Positions 7,827 to 15,491 of a stretch of DNA of 44,612 bases are shown piece after piece. Position 1 is the stretch's first letter. Every line of letters begins with the position of its first letter. This stretch comes from Collinsella aerofaciens (lineage in GTDB: Bacteria > Actinomycetota > Coriobacteriia > Coriobacteriales > Coriobacteriaceae). The DNA is taken from positions 23,718-68,329 of the forward strand of contig NZ_CAAKNY010000011.1 in assembly GCF_901212495.1 (NCBI RefSeq). The letters run 5' to 3'. The notes under the pieces are model-generated. The model ran no database searches. It was not told the origin of the DNA and saw only the letters and a program-made list of their open reading frames with translations. Both the position numbers and the translations under genes were made by a program.

Positions 7827-8821
7827 CAGGCAACGGTGTGCTGGGGCTTGCGGTTAAAGACGAGTTTGTCGACCACGGCTTGCAACGACATGCGACGGAC
7901 GGTGTCGTAGGCCTCCTGCGTGCTGTAGGCGCAATGGGGCGTGACGATGCAGCGTGGGTGGGCGATCAAGGCCTGGTTGGGTTCGGTTTCGTCGGCAAGC
8001 ACGTCAAGTGCGGCGCCGCAGATACCGCGCGTGCCACCGCTGGCGATGCCCTCGTCTAGTGCGGCGACCAAGGCATTCTCATTCACAATGGGTCCGCGGG
8101 CCGTGTTGATCAAAAACGCCGTGGGTTTCATAAGCGCAAGCTCGCGCTCGCCAATGAGACTCTCGGTCTCGGGAATCAGCGGGCAGTGCAGACTGACGAT
8201 ATCGGAGGCACCGAGCAGCTCGTCGAGCGTCTGCGCTTTGACGCAGCTGGCGGCGGCAAGCTCTTCTGCGCTCTTGGTCGGTGCCCACACCAGCACCTTC
8301 ATGCCGAGCGCCTGTGCGATGGGTGCCACGGCGCGCGCGATGCTGCCAAAAAAGACAAGCCCCAGTGTACGGCCCTGCGTGCGGTGCATGATGTAGCCAC
8401 CCATCGGATTCCAGATGCCGTCGCGCACGTCGCGGTTGAGGAACGTAACTTGGCGCATCAGGTCAAGCATTAAAGCGATGGCGTGCTGAGCGACGTCGTC
8501 CGAGCAATACCCGGGGCAGTTGGTGACGGTGATGCCGTGTGAGGCAAGGCGGTCGACAGCAACGTGGTTCAGACCGATGGACATGTTCGAAACGATACGC
8601 ATCCCCGTGGCGGCCATGGCGTCGGCACATGCATCATCGACGGGACCAAACTCGCCGACAAAGCCCTCGCAGCCGGCCAGCTGCTCGGCGGCGGGGCAGA
8701 CATTGGGTTCATGCGCGCAGCCCACCAGCTCAATCTGATCGCCACCTTCGATTGTGTCGAGCGCCGCCTGGCCTGCCTCGGTCGAACCGTCGACCATGTA
8801 ATAGAGCACCCTATGCTTCAC
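7826..8821 (-). CDS. D-isomer-specific 2-hydroxyacid dehydrogenase
   Basis: NAD(P)-dependent oxidoreductase of the D-lactate/D-glycerate dehydrogenase family, 331 aa. GTG at 8821 is preferred because AGGAGG precedes it on the minus strand; the frame stays open 21 codons upstream without a site. The catalytic Arg lies in NTARGPIVNENAL, the Glu further on, and His in TPHCAYSTQEA. The nucleotide-binding loop reads LGLVFFGSIARAVA where relatives have a GxGxxG pattern, so two glycines are replaced (Phe and Ala). This may alter cofactor choice or affinity. The substrate is unknown. The gene is single and ends exactly at a palindromic repeat. Confidence 0.9.
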   Translation of the reverse strand: MKHRVLYYMVDGSTEAGQAALDTIEGGDQIELVGCAHEPNVCPAAEQLAGCEGFVGEFGPVDDACADAMAATGMRIVSNMSIGLNHVAVDRLASHGITVTNCPGYCSDDVAQHAIALMLDLMRQVTFLNRDVRDGIWNPMGGYIMHRTQGRTLGLVFFGSIARAVAPIAQALGMKVLVWAPTKSAEELAAASCVKAQTLDELLGASDIVSLHCPLIPETESLIGERELALMKPTAFLINTARGPIVNENALVAALDEGIASGGTRGICGAALDVLADETEPNQALIAHPRCIVTPHCAYSTQEAYDTVRRMSLQAVVDKLVFNRKPQHTVA

Positions 8822-8887
8822 AGCAACCCTCCTGCCATTTGGGGACGGGGTAGAAATGGTAGATATTCTATACCTCTGAGCCAATCG

Positions 8888-8956
8888 AAGTTGCGGTGGA
8901 ATAGTTCCTGTTTGGGGGCCAGAAGGCTGGTTTCAGGAACTATTTCACCGCAACTT
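8888..8956. repeat. Palindromic repeat, 23-bp arms
   Basis: Arms 8888-8910 and 8934-8956 with one G-T type mismatch. The outer part TTGCGGTGGAATAG is nearly the same as in the palindrome at 29567-29629 (TTGCGGTGAAATAG), while the inner part differs but still pairs. It lies between the dehydrogenase and pcrA start regions. Confidence 0.8.
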
Positions 8957-9027
8957 ATTTGGTGATGCTTGGGTGGCGGCGGCGGACGGAGTCGCGGTGT
9001 GATTTACGTCGGTGTCCGCGCGGCTCG

Positions 9028-9033
9028 GTATAC
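9028..9033 (+). promoter_or_regulatory. Possible -10 element for pcrA
   Basis: TATACT, 63 bp upstream of the pcrA ATG. The same hexamer occurs before tatA and the aspartate aminotransferase. No convincing -35 is seen. Confidence 0.35.
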
Positions 9034-9095
9034 TGGTACGGCTCAAACTATGGCGCCGCCCGCAGGCGCGCCGTCCGTCAGATGAGGAGTCGCCC

Positions 9096-11996
9096 ATGAC
9101 CCAGCCCTTGCCCTGGGAAAAGAATGCCGCGGTACCCGTGCCGCCCGCGCCGGAACCCGTGCCGCTCGATGCATACACCGCCCCTGCAGCGCCGGAGCCC
9201 GAGCTCGTCCCGCTCGACATCTACGACGCTCCCGCGCCGGCACCCAAGCCCGCCAAGCCGTTCGTCGACATTGACAGCCTGAACCCCGCCCAGCGCGAGG
9301 CAGTTCTGACCACCGAGGGCCCGTTGCTGGTGCTCGCCGGTGCCGGCTCGGGCAAAACCCGCGTCTTGACCTTCCGCATCGCACATATGCTCGGCGACCT
9401 GGGTGTTAAGCCTTGGCAGGTTCTCGCCATTACGTTTACCAACAAGGCTGCGGCCGAGATGCGCGAGCGTCTGGCGGCACTCATTCCCAGCGGCACCCGC
9501 GGCATGTGGGTGTGTACCTTCCATGCCATGTGCGTGCGCATGCTGCGCGAGGACGCCGACCTGCTGGGCTACACCGGTCAGTTCACCATCTACGATGATG
9601 ACGACTCAAAGCGCATGGTGCGTGATATTATGCAGGCGCTCGGCATCGAGCAAAAGCAATTCCCCATCAATATGATCCGCAGCAAGATCAGCTCGGCCAA
9701 AAACGCCATGATCGGGCCCGAGGACATGCTCAAATCCGCCGATAGCCCCAACGACAAAAAGGCCGCGCAGGTCTACTTGGAGCTGGAGCGCCGCCTGCGC
9801 GCCGCCAATGCTATGGACTTCGACGACCTGCTCGTGCGCGCGCTCGAGCTTCTGCGCACCCGCTCCGAGGTGCTCGACAAGTACCAAGAGCGCTTCCGCT
9901 ACATTAGCGTCGACGAGTATCAGGACACCAACCACGTCCAGTACGAGATCGCCAACCTGCTGGCCGCCAAGTACCAAAACCTCATGGTCGTGGGCGACGA
10001 CGACCAGTCCATTTATAGCTGGCGTGGCGCCGACATTACCAATATCCTGGACTTTGAGAAGGACTTTAAAGACTGCAAGACCGTTAAGCTGGAGCAGAAC
10101 TACCGCTCCACGGGCCATATCCTGAGCGCCGCCAACGCCGTGGTACGCCATAACTCGCAGCGCAAGGACAAGCGCCTGTTTACGGCCGAGGGCGATGGCG
10201 AGAAGATTCAGGCCTTCCAGGCGAGTGACGAGCGCGACGAGGGTCGCTGGATTGCCGGCGAGATCGAAAAGCTGCACGCCAAGGGCACGAGCTACGACGA
10301 CATCGCCGTGTTCTACCGCACCAACGCCCAGTCGCGTATCCTCGAAGATATGTTCCTGCGCGCGGGCGTGCCTTATAAGATCGTGGGCGGCACGCGATTC
10401 TTCGACCGTGCCGAGATCCGCGACGTCATGGCTTACCTCAAGATGATCGTGAACCCGGCCGACGAGATGAGCGTCAAACGCGTCATCAATACGCCGCGCC
10501 GCGGCATCGGCTCCACCTCGATCCAAAAGATCGAACAGCTGGCGCGCGACAACCGCTGCTCGTTCTTCCAGGCCTGCGAGATCGCGTGCGCCGAGACGGG
10601 CATGTTTAGCGCCAAGGTGCGCAACGGTCTGTCGAACTTTGTGTCGCTGGTGCGCGAGGGTCGCCGCATGGACGGCGAGCTCAAGGATGTTGTCGAGATG
10701 ATCGTCGATAAGACGGGCCTGCTGCAGGCTTTCCGCGCCGAAGGCACCATGGAGTCCGAGAGCCGCGCCGAGAACATCCAGGAATTCCTGGGCGTCGCCG
10801 CCGAATTTGAGGAGACGCACGAGGATATAGAGGGTACGCTCGAGAGCTTGGAAGAGCTGCGTGCAGCCGGTGTTGCCGATGTGCCTGCCGGCGTCGAGTC
10901 CGAGCCCGTCGTGGTGAGTGCGCCCGCGCCCGAGCCAGGGCCGTCCGCCCCGGCATCCTCGTTTGAGGCACTTGTCGGCGCGCGCGATGCCGCAGGTTCC
11001 AATCCACTCGATAGCCTAGCCGCCCCGGTGCTCTCGCCGCAGGATGCCCTGGCCGCCGCCATCGCGGGCAACGCGTATGCCGCGCCGACAGAGCTGCCGG
11101 CGGGTGCCGTGCATGCCGACGAGATCGAGCGCACCTACGGTCCGCTCACCTGCAAGGCGCTGCCGGCACTCATGGAGTGGCTGGCCCTGCGCTCCGACTT
11201 GGATTCCCTGGCCGGCGAGACGCATGCCATCACCATGATGACCATCCACTCCGCCAAGGGCCTGGAGTTCCCGGCGGTGTTCGTGGCCGGCATGGAGGAG
11301 GGTATCTTCCCGCACGTGCACGATTTTAGCGGCAGCGATGACCCGGGTAAGCTCGAGGAGGAGCGTCGCCTGGCCTACGTCGCCATCACGCGCGCCCGTA
11401 AGCGACTGTTCTTGACCTATGCGGCCACGCGTCGCACCTACGGCTCGACCTCTGCCAACCCGCGCTCGCGCTTCCTCAACGAGATACCGTTTGAGGATAT
11501 CGAGTTTAGCGGTATCGGTTCTGCTGGTTTTGAGGGCACGGGCTGGGAGAAGCGCGGCGACCGACACGGCACCTTTGGATCGGGTATGGGCTCGGATATG
11601 TACGGCGGCAAGGTGTTCGGTTCGCATACGCGCTCGACCGGCGGTTCCGGTTCGCGCGGCGGATCGAGCTTTGACGATTTCTTTGGCGGCAGCACTTATG
11701 GGACCGAGCGCCATCGTGGGGTCTCGCCCGACGCCGGCCGTGTTGCCTCGACCTTTGGCTCGGGCGCGCCGCGAGCCAAAAAGCCGTCGTCTAAGGTGTC
11801 GCCGACGGTGGAGCGCAAGGTCGATCGCGCCAGCGCATCGCAGGACTTTGCCGCGGGCGATACCGTGAGCCACAAGACCTTTGGCGCGGGTACCGTGATC
11901 TTGGTCGCCGGAGACATGATCGAGGTTCAATTCGAAAAGACCGGCCAGACCAAAAAGCTTATGAAGGGCTTTGCACCTATAGTGAAACTGACCTAG
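9096..11996 (+). CDS. pcrA: UvrD/PcrA-type superfamily 1 DNA helicase
   Basis: ATP-dependent 3'-5' DNA helicase for repair and clearing replication conflicts. ATG 9096 has GAGGAG just upstream; 966 aa, against about 730 for typical PcrA. Residues 1-50 are Pro/Ala-rich. Then come motif Q/I (LNPAQREAV, Walker A AGAGSGKT near residue 85), VDEYQDTN (motif II), DDDQSIYSWRGAD (III), QNYRST (IV), TIHSAKGLEFPAVFVAGMEE (V) and EEERRLAYVAITRAR (VI). About 100 residues of Ala/Pro-rich sequence (roughly 580-685) are inserted before the last helicase motifs. The C-terminus ends with a Tudor-like domain (DTVSHKTFGAGTV...), which in PcrA binds RNA polymerase. Structured elements follow the stop. Confidence 0.95.
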   Translation: MTQPLPWEKNAAVPVPPAPEPVPLDAYTAPAAPEPELVPLDIYDAPAPAPKPAKPFVDIDSLNPAQREAVLTTEGPLLVLAGAGSGKTRVLTFRIAHMLGDLGVKPWQVLAITFTNKAAAEMRERLAALIPSGTRGMWVCTFHAMCVRMLREDADLLGYTGQFTIYDDDDSKRMVRDIMQALGIEQKQFPINMIRSKISSAKNAMIGPEDMLKSADSPNDKKAAQVYLELERRLRAANAMDFDDLLVRALELLRTRSEVLDKYQERFRYISVDEYQDTNHVQYEIANLLAAKYQNLMVVGDDDQSIYSWRGADITNILDFEKDFKDCKTVKLEQNYRSTGHILSAANAVVRHNSQRKDKRLFTAEGDGEKIQAFQASDERDEGRWIAGEIEKLHAKGTSYDDIAVFYRTNAQSRILEDMFLRAGVPYKIVGGTRFFDRAEIRDVMAYLKMIVNPADEMSVKRVINTPRRGIGSTSIQKIEQLARDNRCSFFQACEIACAETGMFSAKVRNGLSNFVSLVREGRRMDGELKDVVEMIVDKTGLLQAFRAEGTMESESRAENIQEFLGVAAEFEETHEDIEGTLESLEELRAAGVADVPAGVESEPVVVSAPAPEPGPSAPASSFEALVGARDAAGSNPLDSLAAPVLSPQDALAAAIAGNAYAAPTELPAGAVHADEIERTYGPLTCKALPALMEWLALRSDLDSLAGETHAITMMTIHSAKGLEFPAVFVAGMEEGIFPHVHDFSGSDDPGKLEEERRLAYVAITRARKRLFLTYAATRRTYGSTSANPRSRFLNEIPFEDIEFSGIGSAGFEGTGWEKRGDRHGTFGSGMGSDMYGGKVFGSHTRSTGGSGSRGGSSFDDFFGGSTYGTERHRGVSPDAGRVASTFGSGAPRAKKPSSKVSPTVERKVDRASASQDFAAGDTVSHKTFGAGTVILVAGDMIEVQFEKTGQTKKLMKGFAPIVKLT

Positions 11997-11997
11997 G

Positions 11998-12097
11998 CGG
12001 CTTTCCCAGGCACGGCACTTCGGCCTTCAATCGTCGGGCATGACCTCAAGGTCTATGCCCTCCTCTTTCAGGCCGATTTGCCGCACCTGGAAAACCC
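11998..12097 (+). ncRNA. Candidate structured RNA element E1, copy b
   Basis: Overlaps the region right after the pcrA TAG. Starts GCGGCTT.CCCAG like copy a. Outer stem TCGGCCT (12020-12026) with AGGCCGA (12070-12076); inner hairpin GGGCATGACC with GGTC-T-ATGCCC (12036-12060, TCAA loop). The outside triplet is CGG/CCG here and CCG/CGG in copy a. Loop sequences TCAA..CGTCG, TCCTCTTTC, GCAC and TGGAAAACCC are shared with 2590-2692. The changed but still paired stems point to a conserved fold. Function unknown. Confidence 0.5.
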
Positions 12098-12115
12098 GTA
12101 CATCTGGCTAGACGG

Positions 12116-12208
12116 GCGCGCCGGGGGCTTTGGTCGCCTGCTCGGGCAGTCCTGCGCAAGACGGAGGCCACATTAAGTGGCCTCCTTTGCGTGCAAAACC
12201 CGCGATCG
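12116..12208 (+). ncRNA. Candidate structured element E2, left copy
   Basis: Predicted multi-branch fold: outer stem GGTCGC/GCGATC (12132-12137 with 12202-12207), hairpin CTGC-TCGG-GCAG (12138-12149), linker TCCTGC, stem CGCAA/TTGCG, and hairpin GGAGGCCAC-ATTAA-GTGGCCTCC (12163-12185). The same fold occurs on the minus strand at 14349-14449, with 22 identical bases around the first hairpin and compensatory changes in the other stems. On this strand it is in the 3' region of pcrA. Between it and the terminator (12209-12320) a CCAGATC/GATCTGG stem (near 12230 and 12286) encloses an ACGTT/AACGT hairpin; nothing else is recognisable there. Confidence 0.5.
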
Positions 12209-12320
12209 ATGTTGCCCTATACGCCCGCCCAGATCCTTGGGTAACGTTGCTGGACGAACGTCACTTTGCTCGTGCGCTTTTTGATCTGGAGAACCGGGTA
12301 GGCTGATAAATAGATATGGC

Positions 12321-12365
12321 AAGGGGCTCCCCCGTTAAAGAACGGGGGAGCCCCTTGTTGCGTTT
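12321..12365 (+). terminator. Terminator, left copy of a repeated unit
   Basis: A perfect 16-bp stem (12321-12336 with 12341-12356, AAAG loop) followed by TTGTTGCGTTTT. It is homologous to 14269-14313: same AGGGGCTC and GAGCCCCTTGTTGCGTTTT flanks, with a different but paired centre. It probably ends the pcrA/E1/E2 transcript. Confidence 0.8.
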
Positions 12366-12390
12366 TGAATGGTGCGCTTGGCTTTGATGA

Positions 12391-12418
12391 TTGATGATTT
12401 TATACGATTCAGTATAAT
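12391..12418 (+). promoter_or_regulatory. Promoter of the toxin-antitoxin-like operon
   Basis: -35 TTGATG (12391-12396), 16-bp spacer, -10 TATAAT (12413-12418), about 47 bp before the start codon. It is more AT-rich than any other promoter region here and overlaps a palindromic operator. Confidence 0.7.
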
Positions 12419-12448
12419 TTCAGATAGATACTAAAATCTAACTGAAAT
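12417..12448. promoter_or_regulatory. Palindromic operator overlapping the promoter
   Basis: ATTTCAGATAGAT (12417-12429) and ATCTAACTGAAAT (12436-12448) form an inverted repeat with one mismatch and a 6-7 bp centre. It covers the last bases of the -10 and the expected transcription start. This is the expected place for autorepression by the HTH protein encoded next, as known for AbiEi antitoxins. Confidence 0.65.
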
Positions 12449-12465
12449 GAAAACGGTGAGTGGAC

Positions 12466-13488
12466 ATGCTGCTAAATTGTCTCCCTAAAAGACTCTTCTC
12501 TTTAGAGCTCGCCATCGACTCAGAGCCAGTTGAGATGCAGATTCCTCGCATGTATCTTGAGCGGTTTTCGCTTCGCTTGGCACGACTCGGCATGTCTGAG
12601 CAAGGCCGTTTTATTGTTGCGGAACCAAAAGAACCGCCCAGTGTCATTTCGGCGCGAAATCTCGTCAATGCAGTGCGCAAGATAGATGCTCGTCCGGTGG
12701 CAATTTGCTGGGATGCTATGGATTTAGGTTTTATGCGCGCGCTTTCTTCGGAGGGGCTTGCATATATCCGAGATGAGCGAAATGCGTTTCTGCCGTTTAT
12801 CGGAGCCGTTATTTCCGATGAGGTGCTGGGTGCTTCTCTTGCTGCCCCGCTTTCGCCCCAATCTCAACGAATCGTTCTAAATCTCATTGCGGGACGATGG
12901 GTTGACTGCTCCGCCGGCGACCTAGCGCGTTTGTGTGGCAAAAGCGCGGCAAGCGTCAGCGGCTATCTTTCGGAAATCGCTGCTATAGCTCCTGGGCTGA
13001 TTATGCGTGACGGCAAAAAGCGTATATTGTGCGACGCCGGGCTGTCGACCGAGACGTTGCTGGATGGGTTTGAGGACTATCTTCGCACGCCAGTTATAGA
13101 ACGCATTCGGCTTAAGGGGACAATCAACAGGGTAGAATTGCGGGCCGTTGATGCGCTGCTTTCCGGTGTGTCTGCCCTTAGCTATATGTCCGATCTTGCC
13201 CATGAAGACTCTGCTCCAACCATTGCTCTCGAAAAGTATCAGCTAGAGGCCTTAAAAGAGCATATGGGCGACAAATGGCTGGAGGCCCAGTGGTACGAAC
13301 CGGCTGCTATCGAGATTGAGGTCTGGTCGTATCCCGTGGACGAGCCGTTCGATGTTAGTTTTGACACGACGGGTTTGCAATGTGTCGACCCGTTCTCCTT
13401 ATACGTTGCCTGCGCAAAAACGAATTACAAAGACGACCGTCTGCTCGATGCGGTCGAACAGCTCAGGAGGGCGATATGCCAAAAGTGA
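12466..13488 (+). CDS. HTH regulator / antitoxin partner of NTase toxin
   Basis: 340 aa from ATG 12466 (GGTGAG five bases upstream); GTG 12460 is an alternative. The N-terminal part (1-125) is an unassigned alpha/beta region ending FLPFIGAVI. A helix-turn-helix lies at about 129-172 (SPQSQRIVLNLI ... DLARLCGKSAASVSGYLSEI). The C-terminal region contains VDPFSLYVACAK, like the DP.xLY segment I associate with AbiEi-type antitoxins. Unlike classic AbiEi, the HTH is central, not N-terminal. The 3' end overlaps the next gene by 13 bases, so the two are coupled. Lower GC than neighbours suggests transfer. Role as antitoxin and autorepressor is inference from gene order, HTH and the palindromic operator. 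Confidence 0.75.
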   Translation: MLLNCLPKRLFSLELAIDSEPVEMQIPRMYLERFSLRLARLGMSEQGRFIVAEPKEPPSVISARNLVNAVRKIDARPVAICWDAMDLGFMRALSSEGLAYIRDERNAFLPFIGAVISDEVLGASLAAPLSPQSQRIVLNLIAGRWVDCSAGDLARLCGKSAASVSGYLSEIAAIAPGLIMRDGKKRILCDAGLSTETLLDGFEDYLRTPVIERIRLKGTINRVELRAVDALLSGVSALSYMSDLAHEDSAPTIALEKYQLEALKEHMGDKWLEAQWYEPAAIEIEVWSYPVDEPFDVSFDTTGLQCVDPFSLYVACAKTNYKDDRLLDAVEQLRRAICQK

Positions 13489-14243
13489 AGGGAATAGAGC
13501 GATTTGCCGACGCCATGAGCAGTTGCAAAGGTGGTTACGTCCTTATTGGTGGAGGGGCCTGCAGCGTTCTATTTGACAGCGAAGGTGATTCGTTTAGGGC
13601 AACCGAAGATTTGGATGTCGTCGTAATTGTTGATGGGGAAGGCGTTGAATTCGCCGCTGCATTGTGGGCATTTATCAAAGCAGCTGGATACGAGGTTGGA
13701 AAGGTCGGCGATGGAAAGTGCACTTACTATCGGTTCTGTTTGCCCAAAGGATCAAGGCGAGCCCTAGACTATCCCGGTCAAATCGAGTTGTTTGCCCGAC
13801 ATCCCGATTTTGTGCTCGAAGACGAAATGAGCGAGGTAGCTCCTCTTTCCTTTGACGGGGCGATATCGAGTCTTTCCGCCATTATTCTCGACGATGGCTA
13901 CTACGAATTTATTCGCGACAACACAACGAACGTAGAGGGCATCACGTTGCTCGATGCGCTCCATATCATCCCCCTCAAGATGCGTGCGCACATTGATATC
14001 AACAGGAGCTATGAAGAAGGGCGTCATTGCAACGATATAGATCGGCGGAAGCATCGTTCAGATGTTGCTCGACTTGCCGGTTTGTTGTCGTCCTCAGCAC
14101 GTTTGGAGCTAACGGGGCAAATGAGGGTTGATGCGGAGGATTTTCTTACGGACTTTAATTCGTATGTAAATCGGCAGACCAACCGTAAGGAAAGGGCTCG
14201 GCTTCAGGACACGTTATCGTTTCTCGAAAAGGTCTACCTATAG
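13476..14243 (+). CDS. AbiEii/AbiGii-like nucleotidyltransferase (toxin)
   Basis: 255-aa protein of the Pol-beta-type nucleotidyltransferase superfamily. The N-terminal motif GGGACSVLF (residues 25-33) and RATEDLD with metal-binding Asp45 and Asp47 match the hG[GS]...R.T.DLD pattern of AbiEii/MNT enzymes. The later stretch LKMRAHIDINRSYEEG..NDIDRRKHRSDVARL resembles the conserved Lys/Asp-rich helix of AbiEii. AGGAGG at 13465-13470 precedes ATG 13476, inside the end of the upstream gene. AbiEii relatives transfer nucleotides to tRNA or protein targets and give phage defence or plasmid stability. It ends 25 bp before a terminator that matches the one upstream of the operon. Target unknown. Confidence 0.8.
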   Translation: MPKVKGIERFADAMSSCKGGYVLIGGGACSVLFDSEGDSFRATEDLDVVVIVDGEGVEFAAALWAFIKAAGYEVGKVGDGKCTYYRFCLPKGSRRALDYPGQIELFARHPDFVLEDEMSEVAPLSFDGAISSLSAIILDDGYYEFIRDNTTNVEGITLLDALHIIPLKMRAHIDINRSYEEGRHCNDIDRRKHRSDVARLAGLLSSSARLELTGQMRVDAEDFLTDFNSYVNRQTNRKERARLQDTLSFLEKVYL

Positions 14244-14268
14244 GCACCTTGATTCGTTATGTATAGCA

Positions 14269-14313
14269 GGGGCTCTTCCGTTGATGAACGGAAGAGCCCC
14301 TTGTTGCGTTTTG
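14269..14313 (+). terminator. Terminator, right copy of the repeated unit
   Basis: A perfect 15-bp stem (14269-14283 with 14288-14302, GATG loop) then TGTTGCGTTTT. It shares its flanks and downstream sequence with 12321-12365, in the same orientation, so the two-gene module lies between direct repeats. It serves as the module's terminator. Confidence 0.85.
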
Positions 14314-14348
14314 ATTGTTGTTGCTAGTCGGAGGCTCGCCTGGATGGG

Positions 14349-14449
14349 GCGCGGGGTTTGGTCGATCGCGAGTTCCGCACGAGCCGGAGAGTACTTAATG
14401 TGCTCTCCGTGCGAGCAGGACTGCCCGAGCAGGCGATCAAACCCCGCGC
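14349..14449 (-). ncRNA. Candidate structured element E2, right copy
   Basis: On the minus strand, downstream of manA. Outer stem GCGCGGGGTTT with AAACCCCGCGC plus GATCGC/GCGATC; hairpin CTGC-TCGG-GCAG; TCCTGC linker; stem CGCAC/GTGCG; hairpin GGAGAGCAC-ATTAA-GTACTCTCC. The last two stems differ from the left copy (CGCAA/TTGCG, GGAGGCCAC/GTGGCCTCC) yet remain paired. Loops and linkers are identical. No T-run terminator follows on this strand, since the next hairpin is oriented for the plus strand. Confidence 0.5.
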
Positions 14450-14480
14450 TCATCCCGGCGAGCGCTCGGGGATCGGTAGC

Positions 14481-15413
14481 TTACAGGTGGCTGATGATCA
14501 GATCCATTTTGCCTTCGAGTTCGATCTGGTCCACGGTGCTCGGAGCCAGCAGGTGGCTTCCCTTGTGGACGGGGTCGCCGCAGACGGTGCCTTCGCCGTC
14601 GATGACCGACAGGCACATGAAGGGCCAGCGCTGGTCGAGGGTCTTGTTGCCGTCAACACGTACGCGATCGACGGTGTAGCAGGAGTTAGACTCGAGTTCG
14701 GTCACGCCGCCCACCTCGGGCGCGGTCACCGTGCCATCGGTCGGAGCCTGAGCATCAAAGTCGATGCAGTCGAGGCTCTGCTCAATGTGCAGCGGGCGCA
14801 GTTTGCCGTCGGTGCCGGGACGGTCGTAGTCGTACAGGCGATAGGTGACGTCGCTCGACTGCTGCGTCTCCAAAATGAGCGTGCCGGTCTTGACGGCGTG
14901 CACGGTACCGGAATCGATCTGGAAAAAGTCGCCCTTGTGAATCGGCAGCACGTTGAGCATGTCGTCCCAACGGCCTTCCTCGATCATCTGCGCGGCCTCG
15001 GCGCGGCCATGCGCGCGCTGGCCGACGATGATCGTGGCGCCGGGCTCGCAGTCCAGCACATACCAGCACTCGGTCTTGCCCAGGCTGCCGTTCTCGTGCT
15101 CGGCGGCGTACTCGTCGTTGGGATGAACCTGGATCGAAAGATCGTCCTTGGCGTCCAGAATCTTAATGAGCAGCGGGAACTCCTTGCCCTCGCAGTTGCC
15201 AAAGAGCTCGCGGTGCTCGGTCCACAGCCACGACAGCGTGTGACCGGCATACGGGCCCTCCGCAATCTGGCAGTCGCCGTTGGGATGGGCCGAGATGGCC
15301 CAGCACTCACCGATGGGGCCCTCGGGAATGTCGTAGCCAAATACGGTTTCGAGCTGGCGGCCGCCCCAGATCTTCTCGTGGAAGATCGGCGTCAGTTTAA
15401 TCAAATCGGACAT
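14481..15413 (-). CDS. manA: Mannose-6-phosphate isomerase, class I-type
   Basis: Zinc enzyme interconverting mannose 6-phosphate and fructose 6-phosphate, 310 aa, as in the short bacterial type. Start at 15413 is preferred because GGGGG lies seven bases upstream; ATG 15419 would leave almost no spacing. Visible signatures: EKIWGG near the N-terminus, IKILDAKDDLSIQVHPND (His and Gln metal ligands in QVHPND, 95-100), a Glu in KTECWYVL, and GTVHA with the last His ligand. The GntR regulator at 15492-16211 lies upstream on the same strand with a 78-bp gap, so they may form one operon. A structured element lies beyond its stop. Confidence 0.95.
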   Translation of the reverse strand: MSDLIKLTPIFHEKIWGGRQLETVFGYDIPEGPIGECWAISAHPNGDCQIAEGPYAGHTLSWLWTEHRELFGNCEGKEFPLLIKILDAKDDLSIQVHPNDEYAAEHENGSLGKTECWYVLDCEPGATIIVGQRAHGRAEAAQMIEEGRWDDMLNVLPIHKGDFFQIDSGTVHAVKTGTLILETQQSSDVTYRLYDYDRPGTDGKLRPLHIEQSLDCIDFDAQAPTDGTVTAPEVGGVTELESNSCYTVDRVRVDGNKTLDQRWPFMCLSVIDGEGTVCGDPVHKGSHLLAPSTVDQIELEGKMDLIISHL

Positions 15414-15491
15414 ATTCATACCCCCATGGTGTTGTGCGGTCGCCCCTTCTAAACATAATGAGCGTCCGCATGACTACAAAACTACAAAAAC

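Noticed and set aside
12163..12190. GGAGGCCAC-ATTAA-GTGGCCTCC-TTT as a pcrA terminator
   Set aside because: Only three T follow, and the hairpin is part of the repeated E2 fold, whose other copy has no T run.
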